A stretch of DNA of 18,212 nucleotides from Marinosulfonomonas sp. PRT-SC04 (GTDB taxonomy: Bacteria > Pseudomonadota > Alphaproteobacteria > Rhodobacterales > Rhodobacteraceae), in NCBI GenBank assembly GCA_001321835.1, contig JPUR01000193.1, positions 1 to 18,212 of the forward strand, in the 5' to 3' direction. Positions 1-8,546 of this stretch are shown in pieces (position 1 is the stretch's first letter; each line of letters opens with the position of its first letter). A program made the position numbers and the translations under genes. The notes beneath the pieces were generated by a model. It had not been told where the DNA came from and searched no databases. It saw nothing but the letters and a program-made list of their open reading frames with translations.

Positions 1-48
1 CTCAGCACGCTGTTCGGCTGAGTAATAAATACGGCGGCGATACTTCAT
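1..48 (-). CDS. IS30 family transposase, N-terminal fragment (runs off left edge)
   Basis: Sixteen codons are visible, reading MKYRRRIYYSAEQRAE, which I recognise as the usual opening of IS30-family transposases of Rhodobacteraceae, just ahead of their helix-turn-helix. A GGAG Shine-Dalgarno motif lies eight bases before the ATG at 48. The catalytic DDE domain would be outside the window, so whether the element is intact is unknown. Confidence 0.65.
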   Translation of the reverse strand, partial: MKYRRRIYYSAEQRAE

Positions 49-115
49 TTTGAACACTCCATCTTTTCCTAAAGATTAAAGTGTTGCGTCCACCTGTTGA
101 AACCACCGCATTGGG
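1..115 (-). mobile_element. IS30-like insertion sequence, transposase-start end (partial)
   Basis: One end of an insertion sequence that continues beyond the left edge. It comprises the first codons of an IS30-type transposase (48 down to 1), its leader, and a terminal segment around 80-115 that reads GGTTTCAACAGGTGGACGCA on the minus strand and looks like the terminal inverted repeat. The outer boundary cannot be fixed because the other end and the target duplication are outside the window; anything from about 89 to 135 is possible. The element interrupts a hydrolase gene that starts at 336. The assignment rests on recognising the transposase N-terminus, not on a search. Confidence 0.65.
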
Positions 116-336
116 CGCGCTAATTGCCCCAATCCGGCCTTAGTACAGATGCTGTGATAATCGGCCACACCGTCCCAATCCGAGCTTTTGCCATGGCCCG
201 GAAAATCGAACCCTGTCATGGTCAGATCATCGGCCAAATGCCCCGCCACCCCGCGCCACGCATCCGAGCTGGCCAAGGAGCAATGCAACAGCAACGCAGC
301 CTGTGCGCCGGTTCCCCATGTTTGTGCGTATATCAT
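76..336 (-). pseudogene. alpha/beta hydrolase, N-terminal remnant cut by the IS30-like element
   Basis: The ATG at 336 starts two bases past the stop of the upstream gene (340-338), so the two were an operon. The first 60 or so residues fit an alpha/beta-hydrolase N-terminus: a first strand, the oxyanion-hole region LLLHCSLASSDAWRG, and then DFPGHGKSS. The frame then runs into sequence ending WFQQVDATL, which is the inserted element's end, and stops at 76. The nucleophile elbow (GxSxG), the acid and the histidine are all absent, so the product cannot be an active hydrolase. The substrate cannot be told from what is left. The exact point where gene gives way to IS is unclear (somewhere between codons 55 and 80). 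Confidence 0.7.
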
Positions 337-337
337 G

Positions 338-952
338 CTAGCGAAGACCTTCTAAATATGTATCTAAATCATCCAACCGGTCCTGTCCCCAGAACCGCTC
401 GTCTGTGTCCGTGATGTAAAACGGCGCGCCAAAGGCCCCTGCCCGCGCCGCGTTTTCCAGATTGCGCACGTAGGTTTCGGCCCCCTGCAACATGCCAGAA
501 TTAACCAGCTCAGGATCAAACCCCGCCGCTGATAAACAAGTGCGGATCACGCTATCATCTGCAATGTCCAGATCTTGGGCCCAGCAGGCCGCCGTCAAGC
601 TGTGGACCAAAGCGCCCAGATCACCGACACCATTTTCAGATGCATTTTGGGCCGCGATAATCGCATAGGCGCTGGGGGCGGCATTGGTGGGGGCGAACGC
701 GGGCTTTAGCACCAGCGGCAGGCCTGCCTTGGCCGACTGGCGGCGCAATTCTTGGAGGCGGTATTCTAAGCGGGCTGGATGGCGTTCTTTTGGGACAATA
801 CCACCGGTGCGCGCGAACAGAGCCAGCACGTCCAGAGGCTTGTAATTGATCGCAATATCATGCTTTTTGGCAATCGCTTCCAGCCGTGTGCCCGCCAGAT
901 ATGTGTATGGCGATATGCAGGTGAAATAATAATCAATGCTGGTCATTTTCAT
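338..952 (-). CDS. 2-hydroxychromene-2-carboxylate isomerase / DsbA-family thioredoxin-fold protein
   Basis: A 204-residue protein of the HCCA isomerase / kappa-class GST family, cytoplasmic (no signal peptide). The N-terminus DYYFTCISPYTYLAG has the family's SPxxYL motif, in which the Ser contacts the glutathione thiol. The C-terminal part shows GAFGAPFYI followed by ERFWGQDRLDDL, the usual end of the thioredoxin fold. The length is normal. Characterised relatives isomerise a naphthalene breakdown intermediate using glutathione, but most bacterial members have unknown substrates. The ATG at 952 lies only two bases from GAGGGGG; the in-frame ATG at 946 (Met3) has a better spacing of about seven bases and may be the true start. 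The broken hydrolase gene follows directly. Confidence 0.8.
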   Translation of the reverse strand: MKMTSIDYYFTCISPYTYLAGTRLEAIAKKHDIAINYKPLDVLALFARTGGIVPKERHPARLEYRLQELRRQSAKAGLPLVLKPAFAPTNAAPSAYAIIAAQNASENGVGDLGALVHSLTAACWAQDLDIADDSVIRTCLSAAGFDPELVNSGMLQGAETYVRNLENAARAGAFGAPFYITDTDERFWGQDRLDDLDTYLEGLR

Positions 953-982
953 GCCCCCTCATGGCGCGTTTTCCTTCCCATA

Positions 983-1010
983 AGCCTAGCTGGATGTTAA
1001 GCGGTGTCAA
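983..1010 (-). promoter_or_regulatory. candidate promoter of the HCCA-isomerase-like gene
   Basis: On the minus strand a perfect TTGACA (1010-1005) is followed, after 16 bases, by TAGGCT (988-983), a weak -10 box. Transcription would begin near 976, leaving a 24- to 30-base leader. The -35 box overlaps a small palindrome, GTGTC-AAC-GACAC (1004-1016), in the divergent interval with prs. This is based on motif reading only. Confidence 0.35.
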
Positions 1011-1058
1011 CGACACGAATCTTAAATCCTTCACGCTGCCACACAAGGACCTGCCTTC

Positions 1059-2132
1059 ATGCCGACATCCTCCAAGCCGCTGCTTATTTCCGGGAACGCC
1101 AACCGCCCGTTGGCCGAAGAAATCGCTCGCTATGCAACTGAAAACGGGGGCTTGGATATTAAGCTTCTGGATGCCCGCGTTGAGCAGTTTAACGACCAAG
1201 AAATCTTTGTCGAAGTTTACGAGAACGTGCGGGATGAGGATATTTTCATCATCCAGCCGACCTCAAAACCGGCCAATGACAACCTGATGGAACTGCTGAT
1301 CATTGCCGATGCGATGCGCCGCTCGTCCGCTGCCCGTATCACCGCTGTGATCCCCTATTTCGGCTATGCGCGCCAGGATCGACGCACCAAGGCCCGCACG
1401 CCGATCACCGCCAAACTGGTGGCCAATATGATTGTCGAATCCGGCATTGACCGGGTGCTGACGATGGATCTGCACGCCACTCAAATTCAGGGATTTTTCG
1501 ACATTCCGGTCGATAATCTGTATGCCTCTCCAGTGTTTGCGCTGGATATCATGCACCACTTTGGCGACCGCATGGACAAGGTGACGATTGTTTCGCCCGA
1601 TGTTGGCGGTGTGGCCCGGGCCCGTGATTTGGCACAGCGCATCGGCAGTGGGTTGTCGATCGTTGACAAACGTCGTTCAAAACCTGGCGAGATCGCCGAA
1701 ATGAAGGTGATTGGCGATGTTGAAGGGCAAATTTGTATCATCGTTGATGACATTTGTGACACCGCTGGCACCCTGTGCAAAGCCGCAGAAGTGCTGATTG
1801 AACATGGCGCCTCGGAAGTGCATTCTTATATCACCCACGGCGTGCTGTCTGGCCCCGCGGTTGAACGCATCGAGGCCTCGGTGATGAAGCATCTGGTGAT
1901 CACCGATTCAATCCTGCCGACACAGCCGGTCAAAGACGCTAAGAAAATCCGCATTGTACCAATTGCACCGCTGTTTTCCCAAGCGATTTTGAACACATGG
2001 GGCGGGACTTCGGTGTCATCACTGTTTGATGTTGAAACCCTGACGCCGCTTTATAAAGGCAGCAAATGGGGCCAAGAAACTAATGGCTTAACGCGTTCAA
2101 CTGCAGGTCGGTTGGGCGCGTCGCGCTTTTAA
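1059..2132 (+). CDS. prs: ribose-phosphate pyrophosphokinase (PRPP synthetase)
   Basis: Makes 5-phosphoribosyl-1-pyrophosphate from ribose 5-phosphate and ATP, the precursor for purines, pyrimidines, histidine, tryptophan and NAD; cytoplasmic. Visible family signatures are the N-terminal [13 protein letters not shown], the flexible-loop region with FGYARQDRR (about residues 101-109), the metal/ATP site [11 protein letters not shown] (137-147), and the PRPP-binding loop [11 protein letters not shown] (228-237). The start has AAGGA about ten bases upstream. At 357 residues it is longer than the roughly 310-340 usual for the family. The excess follows [13 protein letters not shown], where relatives normally end, and gives a Ser/Arg/Gly-rich tail to residue 357. 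The stop overlaps that of the convergent lectin gene (shared TTAA at 2129-2132). Confidence 0.96.
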   Translation: MPTSSKPLLISGNANRPLAEEIARYATENGGLDIKLLDARVEQFNDQEIFVEVYENVRDEDIFIIQPTSKPANDNLMELLIIADAMRRSSAARITAVIPYFGYARQDRRTKARTPITAKLVANMIVESGIDRVLTMDLHATQIQGFFDIPVDNLYASPVFALDIMHHFGDRMDKVTIVSPDVGGVARARDLAQRIGSGLSIVDKRRSKPGEIAEMKVIGDVEGQICIIVDDICDTAGTLCKAAEVLIEHGASEVHSYITHGVLSGPAVERIEASVMKHLVITDSILPTQPVKDAKKIRIVPIAPLFSQAILNTWGGTSVSSLFDVETLTPLYKGSKWGQETNGLTRSTAGRLGASRF

Positions 2133-2479
2133 TACAGCGCCCAATCATCATCGCTTCGGGCTTCGCCAAAGGCGGTCCAGTCGGCCCGAACCCGAGCGAT
2201 CCGCGTGTCACCCCACGTGCGAAACACCAGTGCAAAGCCTTCGGGGTTGACCATCTCGGCAGATATATCGGCGCGCTGATTGGTGCCATTGTCAAAATCC
2301 CACATCGAAATGCTGACCTGCACATGTGGGGTGCTGACAAAGGCCTCGTCGAACTCGATGACTTTGCGAAACTCCCGCGTGCCCTCGCCGCTCCACATCA
2401 CCCCATCGTGCTGATAATCTGAAAACAGCACGAGCGAGCCGCTTGCGATTCCGAGTAAATGACTGTTCAGCTTTTTCAT
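2129..2479 (-). CDS. H-type lectin domain protein
   Basis: A 116-residue protein that is almost entirely one H-type lectin domain, a small beta-sandwich known from snail and Dictyostelium agglutinins and common in Rhodobacteraceae genomes without a known role. Recognisable parts are [19 protein letters not shown], then [40 protein letters not shown] and the usual end DDWALY. I chose the ATG at 2479 because GAGGG lies five bases upstream. The open frame continues to 2581, but that extra part runs back through the atp terminator. There is no signal peptide. It sits just past the ATP synthase operon's terminator and converges on prs, so it probably has its own promoter. Sugar binding is inferred from the family only. 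Confidence 0.82.
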   Translation of the reverse strand: MKKLNSHLLGIASGSLVLFSDYQHDGVMWSGEGTREFRKVIEFDEAFVSTPHVQVSISMWDFDNGTNQRADISAEMVNPEGFALVFRTWGDTRIARVRADWTAFGEARSDDDWALY

Positions 2480-2556
2480 CAGACCCTCAATAACGACTTT
2501 ATTCCCGCTATGCGAGTATGGTTTTGCAATATCAGGTTTACAATAATGCACAAACG

Positions 2557-2578
2557 AAAAAGGCCTCGAAGCCTTTTT
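2557..2578 (-). terminator. intrinsic terminator of the atpHAGDC operon
   Basis: An 8-bp perfect stem, AAAAAGGC / GCCTTTTT, around a six-base loop, 23 bases past the atpC stop. The arm sequence supplies a T-run on either strand, so it could act in both directions, but only the ATP synthase operon ends here. Confidence 0.85.
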
Positions 2579-2601
2579 CACTAATTTTCTGCGGGTTGGA
2601 T

Positions 2602-2997
2602 TTATTCCAGACCCTCAAGCAGTTGAACCAGATCGGAGACCAACTTATCGGCCCCGCTCTTGTCCTCGACAGCAGCCTTTTCAGCCTGCTCACGCGCGAA
2701 AGTCAGAACACCTTCAAGGTCTTCTTTTTTCACATCACTGCTCAGATGCGCTTGTTCGGCCAGAACCGAAACGCCTTCAGGTGAGATTTCGACGAACCCG
2801 CCGGTGACCACGTAATCTGTGTCCCCATCAGGGCCTGACACTTTCAAAACGCCGGGGCGCAATGTGGTCAGAACCGCTGAGTGGTTCGGCAGGATGGTCA
2901 TATCACCTTCAGCGCCCGGAATTTGCACCTCGGTCACTTGAAGTGACGCGAGGCTACGTTCCGGTGACACCAGATCAAATTGCATTGTATCAGCCAT
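2602..2997 (-). CDS. atpC: F1 ATP synthase subunit epsilon
   Basis: Epsilon subunit of F1 (131 residues), part of the central rotor stalk with gamma, and a regulator of ATP hydrolysis. The N-terminal beta-sandwich is plain: MQFDLVSPERSLASLQV, IPGAEGDMTILPNHSAVLTTLRPG and VTGGFVEISPEGVSVLAE. A shorter charged, helix-forming C-terminus follows. It is the last gene of the operon, starting 12 bases after the atpD stop and followed by the intrinsic terminator. Length and order are typical of alphaproteobacteria. Confidence 0.95.
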   Translation of the reverse strand: MADTMQFDLVSPERSLASLQVTEVQIPGAEGDMTILPNHSAVLTTLRPGVLKVSGPDGDTDYVVTGGFVEISPEGVSVLAEQAHLSSDVKKEDLEGVLTFAREQAEKAAVEDKSGADKLVSDLVQLLEGLE

Positions 2998-3009
2998 TTG
3001 AAACTCTCC

Positions 3010-5333
<2,324 letters not shown>

Positions 5334-5362
5334 TTACCAATTCCCACCCTTAGCCATTAAAG

Positions 5363-6898
5363 TTAAGCGAAATCTGATGCAAATGCGTCCAGAGCAGCCT
5401 TGAGTTTGTCTTCGATCTCACCTTTGATCTTTGGATCTTTGACGGTGATTTCATCCAACAAGTCCGCGTGTTTCTGACGCAGATGTGTCAGCAGCCCTTC
5501 TTCAAAGCGCCCAACATCACTGACAGAAATCTTATCCAGATACCCTTTGGTACCAGCATAGATCACGCAAACGATTTCAGCGTTTGTCAGCGGTGAATAC
5601 TGAGGTTGCTTCATCAGCTCGGTCAGACGCGCACCACGGTTCAGCATGGCTTGGGTCGAGGCATCCAGATCGGAGCCAAACTGAGCAAAGGCGGCCATCT
5701 CGCGATACTGCGCAAGTTCCAGTTTGATTGGACCCGCAACAGATTTCATCGCATTTGTTTGCGCTGAAGAGCCAACCCGAGAGACCGAAAGACCGGTGTT
5801 TACCGCCGGGCGAATGCCTTGGTAAAACAGTTCGGTTTCAAGGAAGATCTGGCCATCGGTGATCGAAATCACGTTGGTCGGAATAAACGCCGAAACGTCG
5901 CCGCCTTGGGTTTCAATGATCGGCAGAGCCGTCAAGGAACCGGAACCAAAATCTTCGTTCAACTTTGAGGAACGCTCCAGCAGTCTTGAGTGAAGATAAA
6001 ACACATCGCCAGGATAAGCTTCGCGGCCTGGTGGGCGACGCAGCAACAGCGACATTTGACGGTATGACACGGCTTGTTTGGACAGATCATCATAGATGAT
6101 CAGCGCGTGGCGGCCATTGTCACGGAAATGCTCGGCCATCGCGGTGGCGGCATAGGGGGACAAGAACTGCATTGGAGCAGGGTCAGAAGCGGTTGCGGCC
6201 ACCACAATGGTATATTCCATCGCGCCGGTTTCTTCCAGTTTCTTAACCAGCTGCGCCACGGTCGAGCGTTTCTGCCCAATCGCCACATAGATGCAATACA
6301 TCTTGTCGTATTCGTTCTTGGCAGCATCATTATAGGATTTTTGGTTCAGGATCGCATCCAGAGCCACAGCGGTTTTACCGGTTTGACGGTCACCAATGAT
6401 CAGCTCGCGCTGGCCACGGCCAATCGGGATCATCGCATCCACAGATTTCAGGCCAGTTGGCATTGGTTCGTGAACTGATTTACGCGGGATAATACCCGGT
6501 GCTTTCGCATCGGCAATCGCACGTTTTGTGGTTTTGATCGGGCCCTTGCCATCAATCGGGTTGCCAAGGCCGTCAACAACGCGCCCCAACAATTCGTCCC
6601 CAACAGGAACATCCACAATTGATTTGGTCCGCTTAACAGTGTCACCTTCTTTGATGTCACGGTCGTTCCCGAAAATAACAATACCAACATTGTCAGTCTC
6701 AAGGTTCAGCGCCATTCCGCGGATACCACCGGGGAATTCAACCATTTCACCGGCTTGGATATTATCCAGCCCGTAGACCCGTGCAATTCCGTCACCGACG
6801 GACAGCACACGGCCAACTTCGGCCATTTCGGCCTCTTTCCCAAAGTTCTTAATCTGGTCCTTAAGGATCGCAGAAATTTCGGCTGCATCAATGCCCAT
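5363..6898 (-). CDS. atpA: F1 ATP synthase subunit alpha
   Basis: Non-catalytic nucleotide-binding subunit of F1 (511 residues), alternating with beta in the hexamer. The N-terminal helix that meets delta ([14 protein letters not shown]), the beta-barrel, the P-loop GDRQTGKT (about 169-176) and the ATP-synthase signature region [16 protein letters not shown] are all present. The start codon overlaps the atpH stop by one base (TAATG at 6900-6896), implying translational coupling of delta and alpha. Confidence 0.98.
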   Translation of the reverse strand: MGIDAAEISAILKDQIKNFGKEAEMAEVGRVLSVGDGIARVYGLDNIQAGEMVEFPGGIRGMALNLETDNVGIVIFGNDRDIKEGDTVKRTKSIVDVPVGDELLGRVVDGLGNPIDGKGPIKTTKRAIADAKAPGIIPRKSVHEPMPTGLKSVDAMIPIGRGQRELIIGDRQTGKTAVALDAILNQKSYNDAAKNEYDKMYCIYVAIGQKRSTVAQLVKKLEETGAMEYTIVVAATASDPAPMQFLSPYAATAMAEHFRDNGRHALIIYDDLSKQAVSYRQMSLLLRRPPGREAYPGDVFYLHSRLLERSSKLNEDFGSGSLTALPIIETQGGDVSAFIPTNVISITDGQIFLETELFYQGIRPAVNTGLSVSRVGSSAQTNAMKSVAGPIKLELAQYREMAAFAQFGSDLDASTQAMLNRGARLTELMKQPQYSPLTNAEIVCVIYAGTKGYLDKISVSDVGRFEEGLLTHLRQKHADLLDEITVKDPKIKGEIEDKLKAALDAFASDFA

Positions 6899-7446
6899 TA
6901 TCCGACCTCTTTCATTGCGTTCTGGAGGTTATCGAGCTTGGATTTGATCGACGTATCAATCATCTTCGAGCCCACTTTAACGATTAACCCGCCGATGATC
7001 GATGCATCGACGGAGGAGTTGATAATGACAGTTTTACCGGTGCTGGCTTTCAGCGTTTTGGCAAGACGGTCACTCTGTGCTTTGGTCAGCGCTTTTGCTG
7101 ACGTTACTTCGGCGGTCACTTCGCCTTTTTCTTCCGCGATCAGATCACGAAGCACTGCCACCAATTGGGGCAACACGAAAAGGCGCCGTTTGGCAGCCAT
7201 CAGGCCCAGCGTGTTTTGCACGATCGGCGAGAGTTTCATTTTTTCCGCGATCGCCGTGATGGCCGCACCCTGCTCATCGCGGGTGTAAATCGGGGAATTG
7301 ATTAATGCATTAAAGTCGGCGCTATCGGCAATGACAGCATCAAGAGCATTTACATCGCCCTCAAGTACTTTCAGTTTTTTACCGTCTTTGGCCAAGTCAA
7401 AAATGGCCGTCGCATAGCGCGCGGCGATTGAAGCTGATTCAGACAC
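6898..7446 (-). CDS. atpH: F1 ATP synthase subunit delta
   Basis: Delta subunit (182 residues with the start chosen here), which ties the top of F1 to the peripheral stator stalk. The N-terminal helical domain begins [18 protein letters not shown]. The C-terminal part shows [20 protein letters not shown] and then [26 protein letters not shown], the family signature. Two GTG codons compete for the start. GTG at 7452 directly abuts the GGAAGG motif, while GTG at 7446 has about five bases of spacing and gives the usual MSESASI opening, so I prefer 7446. It is the first gene of the operon. Confidence 0.94.
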   Translation of the reverse strand: MSESASIAARYATAIFDLAKDGKKLKVLEGDVNALDAVIADSADFNALINSPIYTRDEQGAAITAIAEKMKLSPIVQNTLGLMAAKRRLFVLPQLVAVLRDLIAEEKGEVTAEVTSAKALTKAQSDRLAKTLKASTGKTVIINSSVDASIIGGLIVKVGSKMIDTSIKSKLDNLQNAMKEVG

Positions 7447-7468
7447 GTCCACCCTTCCGCTGTCATTA

Positions 7469-7542
7469 TGTCCCTGTTGTCATGTGGTGGAAATTCACAC
7501 GAGGGACAGCCAAGGCACATACGAATGTATGCACCGAATTTC
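7469..7542 (-). promoter_or_regulatory. structured 5' leader of the atp operon
   Basis: Three pairings are visible in the leader RNA. GAAATTC at the presumed 5' end (7542-7536) is complementary to GAATTTC at 7496-7490. Between them, 7534-7515 can fold as an 8-bp hairpin (two G-U pairs) with loop AUUC. A third pair, TGTCCCT at 7508-7502 with AGGGACA at 7475-7469, interleaves with the first pair, so the two either exclude each other or form a pseudoknot. The last arm ends about ten bases before the atpH Shine-Dalgarno motif. The complementarity is seen directly; any regulatory effect is inference. Confidence 0.4.
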
Positions 7543-7548
7543 GTGCAG

Positions 7549-7577
7549 GGTGTAGCAGAGGTAATTTGGTGGGGCAA
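7549..7577 (-). promoter_or_regulatory. candidate promoter of atpHAGDC
   Basis: On the minus strand TTGCCC (7577-7572) is followed by a 17-base spacer and TACACC (7554-7549). Transcription would start near 7542, exactly where the complementary leader segments begin. No stronger candidate lies closer to atpH. A TTGACG further upstream (revcomp near 7590) has no well-spaced -10 box. Confidence 0.45.
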
Positions 7578-7770
7578 CAGGGGATACGTCAAAAGGTGAA
7601 TTCTAGGCCCAATAAAAACAGGGTTCCCCAAAATATCCCACATTATTCACCGACAAAAACATGTGCTGGGGCGCCGGTTTGACGGGCTGGGCGAATCCTA
7701 TTTTGCCTTCGCAATCAAAATCGGGGCACAATCACAGAGGATAACGGCTTTTGGGTTATAGCAGCACATT

Positions 7771-7806
7771 ACATTGCCCAAAGACAAAACATTGACCGAA
7801 GACAAT
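7771..7806. repeat. tandem 18-base direct repeat
   Basis: Two adjacent copies, ACATTGCCCAAAGACAAA and ACATTGACCGAAGACAAT, match at 15 of 18 positions. The second copy with the next two bases also forms an inverted repeat, ACATTG/CAATGT (7789-7808). It lies about 200 bases upstream of the atp promoter. It could be a protein-binding site pair or a chance duplication. Confidence 0.5.
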
Positions 7807-7914
7807 GTGATTCGGCAACGATCGCCCTCTCGGTTATATTACGCGTAAAGCCCCTTGGCCGATACGCGGAAGGCAAGATCCAGAACCATCTGTCGTAGCA
7901 ACAGATTCCCCCCT

Positions 7915-7950
7915 CCATAAAACGCCCGCACCTGCGTCCCCATTTTATGG
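7915..7950. repeat. inverted repeat downstream of putR, possible weak terminator
   Basis: CCATAAAA (7915-7922) and TTTTATGG (7943-7950) are perfect 8-base arms around 20 bases that hold a smaller CGCA-CC-TGCG stem. It is 17 bases past the putR stop. On the putR strand the inner stem is followed by GGCGTTTTAT, so termination is possible, but the T-run is short. Confidence 0.3.
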
Positions 7951-7966
7951 GTCAGCAACAATCACC

Positions 7967-8446
7967 TCACAAAGATCCCTCTTTTACCGCCTGCATCGCT
8001 ACATAAGTCGAGGTGCTGGCCACATGCGGCAGGCTGGAAATCTTCTCGCCCAACACCGCACGATACGCGGTCATATCCGTAACCCGCACCTTCAACAGGT
8101 AGTCAAAATTCGCAGCCAGCATGTGGCATTCCTCGATCTCGGGTATTTTACGCACCGCCGCATTGAACGCCGCCAGAGATTTTTCGCGGGTGTTCGACAG
8201 CCGCACCTCGACAAATGCCACATGCTTCAACCCCAGCCGGATCGGGTCCAACAGGGCGCGGTATCCGGTGATATAGCGTTCATTTTCCAACCGCTTTAGC
8301 CGCGCTTGAGTTGGCGATTTTGACAAACCAATGCGCTGCGCCAACTCGGTGACGCTGATGCGCCCCTCCGCCGCCATCACCTGTAAAATCGCCTGATCAA
8401 AGCTGTCCAGCTCAGAAATGTTCATTTGAACTTCAAAATCAACCAT
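7967..8446 (-). CDS. putR: Lrp/AsnC-family regulator, PutR-like activator of putA
   Basis: A 159-residue Lrp/AsnC-type regulator. Residues 12-65 form the winged helix-turn-helix (LDSFDQAILQVMAAEGRISV, then IGLSKSPTQARLKRLE), and about 75-150 the effector-binding RAM domain. The ATG at 8446 has AAGAAGGA five bases upstream. It is divergent from putA across 100 bases that carry a perfect inverted repeat. In Rhodobacter capsulatus the equivalent Lrp-like PutR is required for proline-induced putA expression and represses itself, so the same role is inferred here. The family and the pairing with putA are secure; effector (proline) and direction of control are by analogy. Confidence 0.88.
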   Translation of the reverse strand: MVDFEVQMNISELDSFDQAILQVMAAEGRISVTELAQRIGLSKSPTQARLKRLENERYITGYRALLDPIRLGLKHVAFVEVRLSNTREKSLAAFNAAVRKIPEIEECHMLAANFDYLLKVRVTDMTAYRAVLGEKISSLPHVASTSTYVAMQAVKEGSL

Positions 8447-8457
8447 CTAAAGTCCTT

Positions 8458-8486
8458 CTTACTGAAATTTATGTCATTTCAGTAAG
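8458..8486. promoter_or_regulatory. PutR operator: perfect 11-7-11 inverted repeat
   Basis: CTTACTGAAAT (8458-8468) and ATTTCAGTAAG (8476-8486) are exact reverse complements separated by seven bases. The site fills the putR-putA interval and its left arm touches the putR Shine-Dalgarno region, which suits autorepression of putR and activation of putA from one site. Lrp-family proteins usually bind such AT-centred palindromes. A smaller palindrome, GTTCA-TT-TGAAC, lies at 8420-8431 inside putR. Confidence 0.7.
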
Positions 8487-8506
8487 ATTAGCCTGACGAT
8501 GCGCGG

Positions 8507-8512
8507 TATAAA
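8507..8512 (+). promoter_or_regulatory. candidate putA -10 box
   Basis: TATAAA lies 21 bases past the PutR operator. There is no recognisable -35 box at 16-18 bases upstream, as expected for an activator-dependent promoter. It would start transcription near 8519, which is compatible with a putA start at 8547 but not with one at 8499. Confidence 0.35.
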
Positions 8513-8546
8513 AGCCCCAATCACCTTATATCGAAAGCGCCCCCTC

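Larger units (their letters stand above)
7453..7966. other. 514-base gene-free interval between putR and the atp operon
   Basis: No frame here has a credible protein; the short frames are AT/GC-neutral shadows without ribosome sites. From the atp side it contains a paired leader (7469-7542), a sigma70-like promoter (7549-7577), a tandem 18-base repeat (7771-7806), an inverted repeat CGCGTA/TACGCG (7842-7868), and an inverted repeat CCATAAAA/TTTTATGG (7915-7950) just downstream of putR. I saw no tRNA or known riboswitch core in it. Confidence 0.6.

Noticed and set aside
7371..7643. Minus-strand frame of 90 codons across the atp leader, possible leader peptide
   Set aside because: Starts upstream of the likely promoter, has no ribosome site and overlaps the atpH start; not supported as a leader peptide.
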